A stretch of DNA of 64,000 bases, taken from the NCBI RefSeq assembly GCF_023838525.1, contig NZ_JAHUQD010000008.1, forward strand, positions 47,118 to 111,117, given 5' to 3'. A program made the position numbers and the translations under genes. Under the pieces are notes generated by a model that worked only from the letters and a program-made list of their open reading frames with translations, ran no database searches and had not been told where the DNA came from. The stretch comes from Caldicoprobacter algeriensis (GTDB lineage: Bacteria; Bacillota; Clostridia; Caldicoprobacterales; Caldicoprobacteraceae). Positions 1 to 8,811 of the stretch are shown here, piece after piece (positions within the stretch are counted from its first letter, which is position 1; each line of letters starts with the position of its first letter).

Positions 1-328
1 GCTCAAGGTCCCCTGCATCAAAAAATCTTACTTCCGAGAGGTCCCTGTCCATATACGGGCTGTACTCTTCAATGGCATATGAAACCTCCCTAATCTTTTG
101 AGGGGCAAACCGGGCACCCGGCCTATAGCTGACGCTATAGTCCATGGGTGCCCCCACCATTATCACATCGCTCTCATCATAGCATTCCCTACTGCCCATG
201 AATCGATTGCTCCACCTGTACTCTTTTAGCATCTGCACCATTTCCTTTCCGTAACGCGAACCAAGTAAATACCTCTTAAAATGATAACGATGATAAACGC
301 TTATGTCAATCCTGGAAAAATCATTCAC
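1..328 (-). CDS. speB: agmatinase, N-terminal part (cut by window edge)
   Basis: About 109 codons of an arginase/agmatinase-family protein are visible; the rest lies beyond the left edge. Agmatinase hydrolyses agmatine to putrescine and urea, feeding spermidine synthase. The visible part carries the family N-terminal pattern: a hydrophobic strand ending [18 protein letters not shown], then IREVSY, E-YSPY and FFDAGDLE. The metal-binding DxHxD motifs would lie in the missing part. The start is GTG at 328, inside the last codons of speE; an in-frame TAG lies four codons upstream, so no earlier start is possible. The frames overlap by 8 nt, indicating translational coupling with speE. The family assignment is firm; agmatinase rather than arginase or guanidinobutyrase is inferred from the speE neighbour. 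Confidence 0.88.
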   Translation of the reverse strand, partial: MNDFSRIDISVYHRYHFKRYLLGSRYGKEMVQMLKEYRWSNRFMGSRECYDESDVIMVGAPMDYSVSYRPGARFAPQKIREVSYAIEEYSPYMDRDLSEVRFFDAGDLE

Positions 329-1157
329 AGCTTTCTAACAGATTTTTGACAAAGCGCGGTAGCTTGAAGACCGATTTATGGATTTCAGGAGAATAATACT
401 TGGTGTCAATTTCCAAAATTTTCTCTTCATCCACCTCTAAGGGGTCATACCGTTTTGAGCCAAGGGTAAAGCTCCACAGCCCGCTGGGATAAGTAGGAAT
501 GGAAGCCAGGTAAAGACGTGTTACTGGGAAGATCTGCTTTATGCTGGCATACACGCTGCGAATAAGTTGGGCGTTGAAAAATGGGGACTCGGTTTGGGCC
601 ACAAAAAGTCCATCTTCCTTCAAGGCCCTGTATATCGATGAATAAAAATCTTTAGAAAACAATCCAGTAGCTGGCCCAATGGGTTCAGTCGAATCCACCA
701 GCACAACGTCAAAGGAATTTTCGTGCTGTGCTATAAACTCAATTCCGTCTTGGAACAGCACCTCGCACCTTGGATCAGATAGACCACAGCTGATCTCCGG
801 GAGGTACTTTTTGCTGTTTTCAACCACCCTCTCATCGATTTCAACCAGGTATACTCTTTCAACCGAAGGGTGCTTGAGCGCCTCACGTACCGTTCCTCCG
901 TCTCCGCCTCCAATAACAGCCACCGTCTTGGGATTGGGGTGAGTGAACAGGGGTATGTGGGTGATCATCTCATGGTACACAAACTCATCCTTCACTGTCG
1001 TCTGAACCATGCCGTCCAGTACCAGCATCCGCCCATACTGTACTGTATCTATGATGGCCAGTTCTTGATAGTTGGTCTTTTCTACTACCAGTGTGCTTAT
1101 AGTTTTACACGTAATTCCAACATTGGGTGTTTGCTTTTCAGTGTACCACAGTTCCAT
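321..1157 (-). CDS. speE: spermidine synthase
   Basis: Aminopropyltransferase that makes spermidine from putrescine and decarboxylated S-adenosylmethionine in the cytosol. The 278 residues match the usual bacterial SpeE length. Visible motifs are the N-terminal [11 protein letters not shown] strand region, YHEM at 61-64, the nucleotide-binding GGGDGG at 83-88, and [11 protein letters not shown] with the catalytic Asp at about 155. It lies directly upstream of and overlaps an agmatinase gene, giving the agmatine-putrescine-spermidine route in one operon. The ATG is preceded by GGAGG at good spacing. A candidate promoter with a palindrome lies upstream at 1193-1232. Confidence 0.96.
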   Translation of the reverse strand: MELWYTEKQTPNVGITCKTISTLVVEKTNYQELAIIDTVQYGRMLVLDGMVQTTVKDEFVYHEMITHIPLFTHPNPKTVAVIGGGDGGTVREALKHPSVERVYLVEIDERVVENSKKYLPEISCGLSDPRCEVLFQDGIEFIAQHENSFDVVLVDSTEPIGPATGLFSKDFYSSIYRALKEDGLFVAQTESPFFNAQLIRSVYASIKQIFPVTRLYLASIPTYPSGLWSFTLGSKRYDPLEVDEEKILEIDTKYYSPEIHKSVFKLPRFVKNLLESCE

Positions 1158-1192
1158 CCTTTCATCCTCCCAGATTTTTTAATATTGATAAA

Positions 1193-1232
1193 TTTGATAT
1201 AGAATTATATCAAAAACTCGCCCTTTTGTATA
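1193..1232 (-). promoter_or_regulatory. candidate speE promoter with palindromic operator
   Basis: On the minus strand TATACA (1227-1232), a 17-nt spacer and TATAAT (1204-1209) form a plausible sigma-A promoter about 45 nt before the speE start. A palindrome with perfect 9-nt arms (TTTGATATA and TATATCAAA, 1193-1201 and 1206-1214) with a 4-nt centre covers the -10 box, where a repressor could block polymerase. Which regulator would bind is unknown. Confidence 0.5.
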
Positions 1233-1254
1233 GAAAAAATTGCTGCAGACCATT

Positions 1255-1662
1255 TCACCTGCAGGTCTTTCGCTCAAAAAAAGACGGGATATCCAAAACT
1301 AGGCAGTAATCCGAATCTTGACTGTCAAAGCGCTTAAACCCTATCCTTTCGTAGAGGTACCAGTTTTCGTCGCCCATGGCAAAAAGCCTCTGAACGCCAT
1401 CCCTCTCGAGTATGTACACAAGTGAACGGACCAAGCCGTCAAGCAAAGAATCTTCCTCCAGGCCAGGCAGCACCACAACGCTCTGTATAAACGCGTCTTC
1501 ACCCTGCCTGTAGCCGCTTACGCCTCCCTTTATGGCCCCATCTTCTTCAATCACGACAGCAAACCCCTCGCCCTGGCTCGATATGGTAATCAAAGACCGC
1601 AAAACCTCATTTAAGTATATCTTGTCCAGGTCTTGAGGCTCAATCTTCCTAAAGGTTATCAT
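1255..1662 (-). CDS. GNAT-type N-acetyltransferase
   Basis: A 135-residue protein with the layout of the GNAT acetyltransferase fold: an N-terminal ITFRKIEPQDLDKIY strand-helix, a central strand pair with VVIEEDGAIKGGVSGY and AFIQSVVVLPG, and a C-terminal YERIGFKRFDSQDSDYCLVLD region, the YxxxGF motif typical of the family. The acetyl-CoA loop is poorly conserved, since the usual Q/RxxGxG/A is replaced by LPGLEEDSLLDGL. The substrate cannot be told. The start overlaps the rluB stop by 4 nt (ATGA), so the two are translated together. Confidence 0.75.
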   Translation of the reverse strand: MITFRKIEPQDLDKIYLNEVLRSLITISSQGEGFAVVIEEDGAIKGGVSGYRQGEDAFIQSVVVLPGLEEDSLLDGLVRSLVYILERDGVQRLFAMGDENWYLYERIGFKRFDSQDSDYCLVLDIPSFFERKTCR

Positions 1663-2381
1663 GTTTCCGCCTCCGCCAGCTTTTTAAGTTGCATTACCTC
1701 GCCCTCATCAAGGTATCGCCACTGCCCGGGCTTTAAATCGCCCAGCACCAGATTGCCCAGTCGTTCCCTCCTTAAAAATTTAACTGGGCAGCCGATGGCT
1801 TCAAACATCCGCCTTATCTGCCTGTTTCTCCCCTCCTTCAATACCACCTTGAATGCCGAACTGTTGCCCTTCTGCCAGAGCAACCTTACCTTATGGGCAT
1901 GCGCAATGGCATCGCCTATGTCAATCCCATCTATAAACGCTTGAATTTGTAATTTGGAAGGGCGGCCGTCCACCACCGCATAATACTCCTTTTCCACGCC
2001 ATACCGCGGGTGCATAAGCCTGTTAGCCAGCTCCCCGTCGTTGGTAAGAAGTAGCACCCCCTCGGTGTCAAAATCCAACCTCCCTACCGGATACACCCTG
2101 GCGGGCTGATTCCCCACCAGCGACACAACGGTGGGCCTTCCGTGGGTATCTTTCACCGTGGTCACATACCCCCGCGGTTTGTAGAGAAGGATGTATACCC
2201 GTTTTTGTTCCAGGGAAATGGCCTTGCCGTCCACCCTTACTTCATCCTTTTGTGGGTCCACCTTTACTCCAAGCTGAGTCACCACTTGACCATTAACGGT
2301 AACCCGGCCCTGCTTTATCATTTCCTCACATTTTCTGCGCGAAGCCACTCCACAGTGAGCCATGTACTTTTGCAGGCGCAC
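1659..2381 (-). CDS. rluB: 23S rRNA pseudouridine synthase, RluB/RsuA family
   Basis: Converts a uridine in large-subunit rRNA to pseudouridine. An S4 RNA-binding domain covers residues 1-60 (RLQKYMAHCGVASRRKCEEMI is the classic opening), followed by the RsuA-type catalytic domain with the conserved GRLDFDTEG loop (catalytic Asp at about 103) and the GRNRQIRRM motif near the C-terminus. The 240 residues are normal for the family. It starts with GTG, preceded by GGAG at 7 nt. RluB is inferred from the usual place beside scpAB and ytfJ; RluE- or RsuA-like specificity cannot be excluded. Confidence 0.93.
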   Translation of the reverse strand: MRLQKYMAHCGVASRRKCEEMIKQGRVTVNGQVVTQLGVKVDPQKDEVRVDGKAISLEQKRVYILLYKPRGYVTTVKDTHGRPTVVSLVGNQPARVYPVGRLDFDTEGVLLLTNDGELANRLMHPRYGVEKEYYAVVDGRPSKLQIQAFIDGIDIGDAIAHAHKVRLLWQKGNSSAFKVVLKEGRNRQIRRMFEAIGCPVKFLRRERLGNLVLGDLKPGQWRYLDEGEVMQLKKLAEAET

Positions 2382-2474
2382 AGGACATCTCCTTTCAATA
2401 CGGACACATATACCAAGACGCGGTTTACCTCTTCTTATTTGAAATACAAGTTATAGTATACACCAAAGGGAACA

Positions 2475-2502
2475 TAAAATAAAGGCGGCTTTTGGCCGCC
2501 TA
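2475..2502 (-). terminator. intrinsic terminator after ytfJ
   Basis: On the minus strand AGGCGGC, a 5-nt loop and GCCGCCT form a strong 7-bp stem followed by TTTATTTT. The ytfJ stop codon is part of the 5' arm. Confidence 0.85.
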
Positions 2503-2958
2503 TTGCACATTTTGTTGTGCAGGGGGATTCTGCCCATTTTCCTTTTTAGGGCCAACCAGGTTTTGTATGTCTTCCACCAGCTGGGGGATCATCTCAATAA
2601 TGCGGTCAGCGGAAGTGCGAAAACGGGCCGGCAAAAGCTTGACCTTGCCACCCCCCACCACCAAAAACGCCACCGGGTTGACCGACACGCCCGCTCCGGT
2701 ACCACCTGCAAAAGGAATGGATGCCGAAGGCTCCCCCTCTCCACCACCCCTGCCCTGCTTTTGTTCCTTACCTCCATCCTTGTATTCTCCACCGCCTGCC
2801 ACAAAGCCGAAGGAAACCTTGGATATCGGTATGATGACATTGCCATCTGCCGTCTCTACAGCATCACCCACAATAGTATTTACATCTATCATCTCCTTGA
2901 TGTTTTCCATGGTAGTCTTCATGATGTTTTCAATTGGATGTCCTGACAATTTTTTCAC
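2500..2958 (-). CDS. ytfJ: sporulation protein YtfJ (GerW family)
   Basis: A 152-residue GerW-family protein. In Bacillus this family is made in the forespore and affects germination. The conserved opening HPIENIMKTTMENIKEMIDVNTIVGD and the block ADGNVIIPISKVSFGFVAGGGEY are both present. These are followed by a Gly/Lys/Glu-rich linker, a GTGAGVSVNPVAFLVV strand and a C-terminal region. It follows scpA-scpB-DUF2953, the usual clostridial order. It starts with GTG. Confidence in the family is high; the exact molecular role is unknown even in model species. Confidence 0.92.
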   Translation of the reverse strand: MKKLSGHPIENIMKTTMENIKEMIDVNTIVGDAVETADGNVIIPISKVSFGFVAGGGEYKDGGKEQKQGRGGGEGEPSASIPFAGGTGAGVSVNPVAFLVVGGGKVKLLPARFRTSADRIIEMIPQLVEDIQNLVGPKKENGQNPPAQQNVQ

Positions 2959-2964
2959 CGCCCT

Positions 2965-3576
2965 TTATTTTTTCAGCTGTTTTTTTTGCATTCCAGCAAT
3001 TATAATATATCTCAATTTAAGGGCTATTATGCAATTGAAGTTCAGTTCAAAATCCTCCCTGTCAAACACCGGTGTGACATTGACTCTCTTTTTTTCGAGA
3101 TAATATTTGTTTTGCAGATGAAAAAGCGCTATGTGCAGGAGCGAAAGAAGGCTGCCGCACAGCAGCGCCGTATGGGCAGCATCGCCAGTACCCAGCCTGG
3201 CCATCACTTCAAAATCCTCTACCTTAACCTTATCCTTAACGGTTTTGAAATATTGGGCATTTTGCTGTACGATTCTCAATCCTTTCCTTACCAGGCTTAT
3301 AATTTCCTGAGGAGATATGGCTGTCTCATCCTGGACAGATGGTTCTCTCATATTCAAAAAAAACGGGTGTTTAGAATCTGGCTTCATGGCAAGGGAGACC
3401 TTTCTGCGCACAAGACCCCCTAAAGCCTGTACAATTATAAATGACCCGCTGCCACAATTCTTTATCCTCAAGCCAATCTCTATACGTACCGTAACCATGC
3501 TGATCAAAACAAGCAAAATTAACACGGCCAAAATTATCCAAACGTATAAAGCCACGGCCACCTGCACCCCATGCAT
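2965..3576 (-). CDS. DUF2953 membrane protein
   Basis: A 203-residue protein with one N-terminal membrane helix at about residues 8-30 (VALYVWIILAVLILLVLISMV). The rest is soluble and begins with basic beta-strand-like sequence. Near the C-terminus it has the DUF2953 pattern: TGDAAHTALLCGSLLSLL and then VTPVFDREDFELNFNCII. The family is common in spore-forming Firmicutes and lies, as here, between scpB and ytfJ, which suggests a sporulation link. No biochemical function is known. The carboxyl end ends in a lysine-rich tail. Confidence 0.8.
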   Translation of the reverse strand: MHGVQVAVALYVWIILAVLILLVLISMVTVRIEIGLRIKNCGSGSFIIVQALGGLVRRKVSLAMKPDSKHPFFLNMREPSVQDETAISPQEIISLVRKGLRIVQQNAQYFKTVKDKVKVEDFEVMARLGTGDAAHTALLCGSLLSLLHIALFHLQNKYYLEKKRVNVTPVFDREDFELNFNCIIALKLRYIIIAGMQKKQLKK

Positions 3577-3630
3577 TTTTTTCTAGTTTCTCACGCTTCA
3601 CAAAAAAAATACACGGGGCAAGGAATAGGG

Positions 3631-4152
3631 TCATGTGGCCTGCTGCGGCTTGAGAGGCGGTAAGTCATCGATGCTCGACAGCCCAAAGCTTTTCAAAAAC
3701 AGCTCTGTGGTTCCGTACAGCTTGGGTTTCCCTGGCGCGTCAAGCCTCCCCACCTCGCGGATCAGATTCTTCTCCAGCAGCACCGCAATGGCATGGTCGC
3801 ACTTTACCCCCCTCAACTGCTCGATATCCGCTTTTGTCACAGGCTGGTTGTAGGCGATGATGGCCAGCGTTTCAAGACATGCTCTGGAAAGCGACTGTTC
3901 CTTGGCCGCACCGGTAAACCTGCGAATATACTCACCGTACTCAGGGCGGGTAACCAGTTGATATGCGTCGTTGATCCTTATGAGCTGCAGTCCCCAATGC
4001 TGCGAAGTGTAGGCTTCCGCTATCTTCTCCATCAGCCGCTCGGCGGTATCGACGTCTATGTCTAGTACCTCGGCAATGCTCCTTACAGGTACGGGATCCC
4101 CTGCAATGAACAGAATTGCTTCTGCTGCAGCCATCATCTGTTGTTCTTCCAT
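3631..4152 (-). CDS. scpB: segregation and condensation protein B
   Basis: Subunit of the SMC-ScpA-ScpB condensin complex that organises and segregates the chromosome. The 173 residues form two winged-helix domains. Recognisable pieces are AAAEAILFIAGDPV at the N-terminus, RPEYGEYIRRF in the middle, and AYNQPVTKADIEQLRGV and LIREVGRLDAPGKPKLYGTT in the second domain, all strongly conserved in ScpB. It overlaps scpA by 19 nt. It starts with ATG and a purine-rich ribosome binding site. Confidence 0.96.
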   Translation of the reverse strand: MEEQQMMAAAEAILFIAGDPVPVRSIAEVLDIDVDTAERLMEKIAEAYTSQHWGLQLIRINDAYQLVTRPEYGEYIRRFTGAAKEQSLSRACLETLAIIAYNQPVTKADIEQLRGVKCDHAIAVLLEKNLIREVGRLDAPGKPKLYGTTELFLKSFGLSSIDDLPPLKPQQAT

Positions 4153-4877
4153 CTCAATCCCTTCCTTTGAATGAGTATATCAGAAAATGGCCTGGATTGT
4201 TGTACCTTGATCCATCCCCTGTTTATCATCTCCAGCAGCGCCAAAAAGGTTACGATAATATACAGCCTGGAAAACTTATTGCTGACCAGCTGGGAAAACA
4301 GCACCTTCCCACGCCTTACCAGTACGGCCGTCAGTTGCCTTATTCTGTCCTGAAGCGATATGGTCTCAGGCTTAATGTTACGGACAACAGGTTGGGCCTG
4401 CTGAGAGGCGTTCTTCCTCTTCAGCAGGTCCATCATCGCCTGTGCAATGTCCTGCTTGGTCACATTTGAGAACTTTATATCCTCGCCTGTATCTACCACC
4501 TCTTCTGGCAGCTTGCTGTACATGTTGGAATACACCATATACCTTTCATGCAGCCATTCACCGGCGTCTTTGTACTTCTTGTATTCCTTCAACCTCTGAA
4601 TCAACTGTTGCTGTGGGTCAGGCTCCTGCTCCTCTGACTGCTGCGCAGGCTTGGGAAGCAGCTTACAGGACTTTATATGAAGCAAAGTAGCAGCCATGAC
4701 CATGAATTCGCTTGCAATGTCGATATCCAGTGCCTGCATCTGGTTGAGGTAATCCATGTACTGTGCGGTTATCTCTGATATCGATATGTCCTCTATGTTG
4801 ATTTTGGCCTTGGAGATAAGGTGCAGCAAAAGATCTAGCGGCCCTTCAAAAACCTCAAGCTTTACCTGATAACCCAA
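4134..4877 (-). CDS. scpA: segregation and condensation protein A
   Basis: Kleisin subunit that bridges SMC heads and binds ScpB. The 247 residues show the N-terminal signature FEGPLDLLLHLISKAKINIEDISI, the helix with DYLNQMQALDIDIASEFMVMAATLLHIKS, a charged linker rich in Gln and Glu at about 95-110, and a C-terminal winged helix with VVTFLALLEMINRG. It starts with TTG at 4877, preceded by AAGGGG. The order scpA then scpB, overlapping, is universal in Firmicutes. Confidence 0.96.
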   Translation of the reverse strand: MGYQVKLEVFEGPLDLLLHLISKAKINIEDISISEITAQYMDYLNQMQALDIDIASEFMVMAATLLHIKSCKLLPKPAQQSEEQEPDPQQQLIQRLKEYKKYKDAGEWLHERYMVYSNMYSKLPEEVVDTGEDIKFSNVTKQDIAQAMMDLLKRKNASQQAQPVVRNIKPETISLQDRIRQLTAVLVRRGKVLFSQLVSNKFSRLYIIVTFLALLEMINRGWIKVQQSRPFSDILIQRKGLRWKNNR

Positions 4878-4903
4878 ACCCTTATTACCCCTTTCCTTAC
4901 CGT

Positions 4904-5539
4904 TTATTGCAATAAAGAAAGCAAAAAGCTTTGCAGATACATCAATTGCTGGTAAATGTATTGGGCAGGAATGCGCACAATTAGATTAAACCCCCCCAGC
5001 AATACAAAAGCAAACAGTATGAACATACCGTAGTACTCATAATTCCAGAAAAACCTGACATTTCTGCGACAAAATAGCCCTTTTATAATGTGATACCCGT
5101 CAAAAGGGGGTATGGGTATTAAATTCAAAATGGCAAATATTATATTCAGCTGCACCACACGGTCAATAATTCCCAACAGAATGCCTCTGTAAGAGGAAAT
5201 AGACAGCTTTGCTGCCACCAAAATTACCAGGGCGACAAGAGACAGCAGCATATTGGCCAGTGGCCCCGAAAAAGACACGATGATGCTGCCCCACTTTCGG
5301 TCTTTGAAGTTTGCAGGATTGACCTGTACCGGCTTGGCCCAGCCAAACCTGAATAGAGCAAATAATATTAGGCCCAGCCAATCCACGTGGGCCAAAGGAT
5401 ATAAGGTAAGCCTCCCCTGATTTTTAGGAGTGGGGTCCCCCAGCCAATAGGCTGTAAGGGCATGGGCAAACTCATGGAAGGATATGGCCAAAAACACAGC
5501 CGGCAGGCTTAAAAGTACGTCAATCCAGTTCATGTACAA
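4904..5539 (-). CDS. site-2 protease family (M50) membrane protein
   Basis: Intramembrane zinc metalloprotease of the small YwhC-type branch. Near the N-terminus SFHEFAHAL gives the HExxH zinc site inside a membrane helix, followed by GDPTPKNQGRLTLYPLAHVD. A second site motif, NLIPIPPFDG, lies near the middle. Five or six hydrophobic segments are visible. The longest frame begins at 5548, but that TTG abuts the GGAGGG sequence; the TTG at 5539 has 9-nt spacing and is preferred, with ATG 5533 as alternative. It is a paralogue rather than SpoIVFB, which carries extra CBS-like sequence. Its substrate is unknown. It lies directly upstream of scpA. Confidence 0.87.
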   Translation of the reverse strand: MYMNWIDVLLSLPAVFLAISFHEFAHALTAYWLGDPTPKNQGRLTLYPLAHVDWLGLILFALFRFGWAKPVQVNPANFKDRKWGSIIVSFSGPLANMLLSLVALVILVAAKLSISSYRGILLGIIDRVVQLNIIFAILNLIPIPPFDGYHIIKGLFCRRNVRFFWNYEYYGMFILFAFVLLGGFNLIVRIPAQYIYQQLMYLQSFLLSLLQ

Positions 5540-5684
5540 TTCAGACAACCCTCCATTTTCTCACATAATAATCGCCTTTAAAAGTTTTTAAAACAAAACA
5601 TAGAGACAACTATTCCATGATTTTATTGTACATTATTAGGCACCGTTATAAAACCCTTTCAGCTGGATTTTTTCTTTTTAAATC

Positions 5685-5728
5685 AAATAAAAAATGGACC
5701 GGCGTTTATATTCTTTGCCGATCCATTT
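5685..5728 (-). terminator. intrinsic terminator after dacF
   Basis: On the minus strand an 11-bp stem with G-U pairs (arms 5694-5704 and 5716-5726) closes an 11-nt loop and is followed by a T-rich run at 5685-5693. The 249-nt gap 5549-5797 holds no other feature that I can support. Confidence 0.75.
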
Positions 5729-5797
5729 CAATCTGCCAGCGGCATTATGCCAGCAATTTTCAAGTAAAATCTAACTGTCAATAGGTCAGCTGGGGCA

Positions 5798-6985
5798 TCA
5801 CCTGTTTTTTTCGTTTACCGGTCTCTTAAGCCAGTTGTTAAATATCCTGCTGAAATAATCAAACACGCCGGCAACCTCCACCGATTCTCCTGCCACGATG
5901 TCCACTTTTCCAACCTCTTTGCCGTCCCTCTTCACCGTCAGTACCCCTATCTTTTGTCCCTGATTGATGGGAGCCCTCAAGAGAGCCGGAATCTGTACGT
6001 CCTTCGTAAACTCCTTTGAATCGCCCTTGCTGAGCAGCAATGACAAGTTATCGGCCGCCAGTCCCATTATCTTGCTGGTCTTTCCTCCCATTACAGGTAT
6101 CTCGTTTTGGACAATCTGGCCCTTCTTCACCACCAGAACCGAATCGTAATTCGCAAAGCCGTAATCTAAAAGCTTGCTGGCTTCACTGAACCTGACCTGA
6201 GATGTGGGTGCCCCCAGTATAACAGCTATAAGCCTCAAGTTCCCACGCTTTGCAGTGGCTGAAATGCAGTGCCCGGCCTCTTCAGTATAGCCCGTCTTCA
6301 CGCCGTCACAGCCTTCATAAAACCTGATCAGCTTGTTGGTATTGACCAGCATGGTCTGGCCGTCCCTCATGTAATCCAGCCAGATTGTACTCCACTTGAA
6401 AAACAGAGGGTACTTCAACAGTTCCCTGCTCATCAGAGCAACGTCATATGCGGTGGTATAATGGTTTTCTGCAGGCAAGCCAGTGCAGTTGACAAAATGG
6501 GTGTTTTTCATTCCCAATTGCTGGGTCCGTTCGTTCATCTTCTGTACGAACAGCTCGTGGCTGCCGTATATTTTTTCAGCAAGAGCGACGCTGCCATCGT
6601 TGGCCGATGCTACTATTATGCTTTCCAATATGGTGGATACCGGAAACGTCTCGCCCGGCGCTAAAAATACGGTAGACCCACCCATGCTGGCCGCATATTC
6701 GCTGACATGTACGGGATCATCCAGCTTTAGCCTGCCGTCCTCAATGGCTTCCATGGCCAATAGAAGGGTCATTATTTTGGTTATGCTGGCCACAGGAAGC
6801 TTCTCGTGAGCATTTTTTTCATACAGCACGGTGCCCGTCTCATAATCCATAAGTAGTGCTGCTTTGGACTGTATAGGAAAGGGGAGCTCAGTTACCGGTT
6901 GTGCAGCTGCAACCACCCAGAAAGGCATAATAACAAAAATTATCGTCAACAGCCAGCAAAGAATGGCGCTTTTTAATGTGCTCAA
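5798..6985 (-). CDS. dacF: D-alanyl-D-alanine carboxypeptidase (DacF-like)
   Basis: Penicillin-binding protein 5-type peptidase that trims the terminal D-Ala from peptidoglycan pentapeptides on the outer face of the membrane. The start is TTG at 6985, with AGGAGGG 7 nt upstream, giving 395 residues and a signal peptide (about residues 1-28, ending WVVAAAQP). Active-site motifs are SITK (serine at about 67), SAND, and KTGYTEEAG. The C-terminal PBP5 domain and a terminal Arg/Lys-rich anchor helix follow. In spore formers this protein shapes cortex cross-linking. A terminator follows; it appears to be monocistronic. Confidence 0.94.
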   Translation of the reverse strand: MSTLKSAILCWLLTIIFVIMPFWVVAAAQPVTELPFPIQSKAALLMDYETGTVLYEKNAHEKLPVASITKIMTLLLAMEAIEDGRLKLDDPVHVSEYAASMGGSTVFLAPGETFPVSTILESIIVASANDGSVALAEKIYGSHELFVQKMNERTQQLGMKNTHFVNCTGLPAENHYTTAYDVALMSRELLKYPLFFKWSTIWLDYMRDGQTMLVNTNKLIRFYEGCDGVKTGYTEEAGHCISATAKRGNLRLIAVILGAPTSQVRFSEASKLLDYGFANYDSVLVVKKGQIVQNEIPVMGGKTSKIMGLAADNLSLLLSKGDSKEFTKDVQIPALLRAPINQGQKIGVLTVKRDGKEVGKVDIVAGESVEVAGVFDYFSRIFNNWLKRPVNEKNR

Positions 6986-7130
6986 TGTGATCCCTCCTAT
7001 AATCTCATCATCTAGGATTAGGTTTTCCATCGAATAGTAGGGTTATGCACATCAAAAAGCGCCCGTCAAATCGGCTTATATCTGTTTTGGCGAAGCTGTT
7101 GCATTAACATGCATTGATAGATTACAGCAG

Positions 7131-7934
7131 TCACATTTTCGCAATAAAGCCCAGCAAGAGCCTGGCAAAATCCCTGGCCACCCGCCCGGCCGTCTCAATG
7201 ACCTCTTCATGGGTTAAAGGCTTGTCCAATAGCCCTGCAGCCATGTTAGTGATGCATGAGATGCCCACCACCTTTACGCCGGCATGGACAGCGGCTATGA
7301 CCTCGGGTACAGTGGACATACCAACCGCATCGGCACCCAGCCTCTGCAGCATGCGTATCTCAGCCGGGGTCTCATAGCTAGGGCCTGGCATCATGGCATA
7401 AACCCCTTCCCTGACTTTCAGCCCCATCTCCTTTGCAGTATCCATAACAAGGCGCCTCAAGTTTGGGTCATAAGCATAGGTCATATCTGGGAATCGCGGG
7501 CCAAGGTCATCCATATTTCTCCCCCTCAATGGATTGACGCCCGACATGTTTATGTGGTCCCTTATGACCATCAGATCGCCGGGCGAAAAATCGGGGTTTA
7601 TTCCTCCTGCCGAGTTGGTAATAATAAGCGTCTGTACCCCCAGAATCTTCATGGCGCGGACCGGCAAAACCACCTGTTCCATATCATAGCCCTCGTAATA
7701 ATGAAACCGCCCTTGGGCCACTATTATCTCTTTCCCCTGACATCGTCCAACCACAAATCGGCCTTTGTGCCCCGGCACAGTCGTCTTTGGAAAGCCGGGT
7801 ATGTCCTTATAATCGATAAAGATAGGGCCCTCTATGGTATCGACCACATCTCCCAGACCCGACCCCAGTATCAACCCCACCGTAGGCCGTACACCAATCC
7901 TCTTTTGAATGAGCTCAGCGGCATTTTTGTACAC
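7131..7934 (-). CDS. punA: purine-nucleoside phosphorylase
   Basis: Cytosolic trimeric purine nucleoside phosphorylase (guanosine/inosine specific class) that splits nucleosides with phosphate. Motifs are LILGSGLGD (phosphate loop), FPKTTVPGHKGRFVVG, RFHYYEGYDMEQV, TNSAGGINPDF, MPGPSYETPAEI and the base-site region VGISCITNMAAG. At 267 residues it matches the family. The frame is open from 7943, but the GTG at 7934 has the better placed GAGGGG (8 nt), so it is taken as the start. It stands between spoIIM and dacF with no obvious partner gene such as deoB. Confidence 0.96.
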   Translation of the reverse strand: MYKNAAELIQKRIGVRPTVGLILGSGLGDVVDTIEGPIFIDYKDIPGFPKTTVPGHKGRFVVGRCQGKEIIVAQGRFHYYEGYDMEQVVLPVRAMKILGVQTLIITNSAGGINPDFSPGDLMVIRDHINMSGVNPLRGRNMDDLGPRFPDMTYAYDPNLRRLVMDTAKEMGLKVREGVYAMMPGPSYETPAEIRMLQRLGADAVGMSTVPEVIAAVHAGVKVVGISCITNMAAGLLDKPLTHEEVIETAGRVARDFARLLLGFIAKM

Positions 7935-8038
7935 ACATTTCACCCCTCAATATCATTTGTTTGGTTCCAATGCTGCCATGTCAAATATTATGATACCCAT
8001 CAATCCTTCTTATGTCGGCTGGTTAAGTACTATTTTAT

Positions 8039-8713
8039 CTATTTCGATAAAAAGGTTATAAAATCCTTCACTTTGAACATATTAGCAAACAAAAATTTGA
8101 AGACCAGGGGCACCACAAAAGCCTCAAACAAGCTGCTTATAAAAAAAGCTATGATGATGAGCACAAACTTGAAGGTGTAAGGCGCTATTCTCCGCAGCCT
8201 CATCTGCTTTAAGTGGGGCAACTTTCTTATTTTGAACCTCTCTATTCCAAATTGCAGAGCCAATACGCCCATAACCATAAGGCAAGGTATATGGATAAAC
8301 GACTGCGGTAAAATACACGTCAGCACCATGAACAATCCGTTCAGGGCATAGTAGTCAATCAAAAAAGCCACAGTAAAGCCAAGAAAAAAACCTCTGACCC
8401 CCACCGTTATCAGCACCAAGGGAGTGCTTAAGTAAGTCAGCCCAAACAACCAGATGAAAAAAGCAGTCTGGAGGTTCTGCAACACAGCCTTTATGAATAT
8501 CATCGACCTATCCACATGAGACTGATTACCAAGAATATACGAATACCCCTGCAGGTAATCAGCCAGATACACCCGCTGCTCAGCGCTGATAGAGCTGACC
8601 GTAAATCCGCCGGCAGCCACCCCTGTAATAAAGACAAACACCACAAGCAGGTAAAGGGCTATGTTCTCCCTTATATGAAGCATTATATTGGTTTTTATCT
8701 TCAAAGCGTTCAA
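8039..8713 (-). CDS. spoIIM: stage II sporulation protein M
   Basis: Multi-pass membrane protein that with SpoIID and SpoIIP drives septal thinning and engulfment. The 224 residues contain about five membrane helices: residues 19-38 (ALYLLVVFVFITGVAAGGF), about 80-100 (AFFIWLFGLTYLSTPLVLITVG), 105-125, 128-150 and 180-200. The conserved GVRGFFLGF motif is present between helices. It starts with TTG at 8713, preceded by GGGGGG. It closes the steA-steB-DUF3866 run. Assignment is firm. Confidence 0.93.
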   Translation of the reverse strand: MNALKIKTNIMLHIRENIALYLLVVFVFITGVAAGGFTVSSISAEQRVYLADYLQGYSYILGNQSHVDRSMIFIKAVLQNLQTAFFIWLFGLTYLSTPLVLITVGVRGFFLGFTVAFLIDYYALNGLFMVLTCILPQSFIHIPCLMVMGVLALQFGIERFKIRKLPHLKQMRLRRIAPYTFKFVLIIIAFFISSLFEAFVVPLVFKFLFANMFKVKDFITFLSK

Positions 8714-8811
8714 TGGAGGTATCCCCCCGAGGCCTTTTATAATATTTGTCCTACTTGATAACTATGAGCCTTAAGGGGAATTTATAACCTGTCTTTACCT
8801 ATATTACCATG

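Noticed and set aside
2492..3103. Plus-strand 203-codon frame over ytfJ and DUF2953
   Set aside because: Antisense to two well-supported genes; Pro/Ser-rich content typical of a shadow frame.
7284..8180. Long plus-strand frame of 298 codons
   Set aside because: It covers punA and part of spoIIM on the opposite strand and has no family motif or ribosome binding site; its sequence is a shadow of two firm genes.
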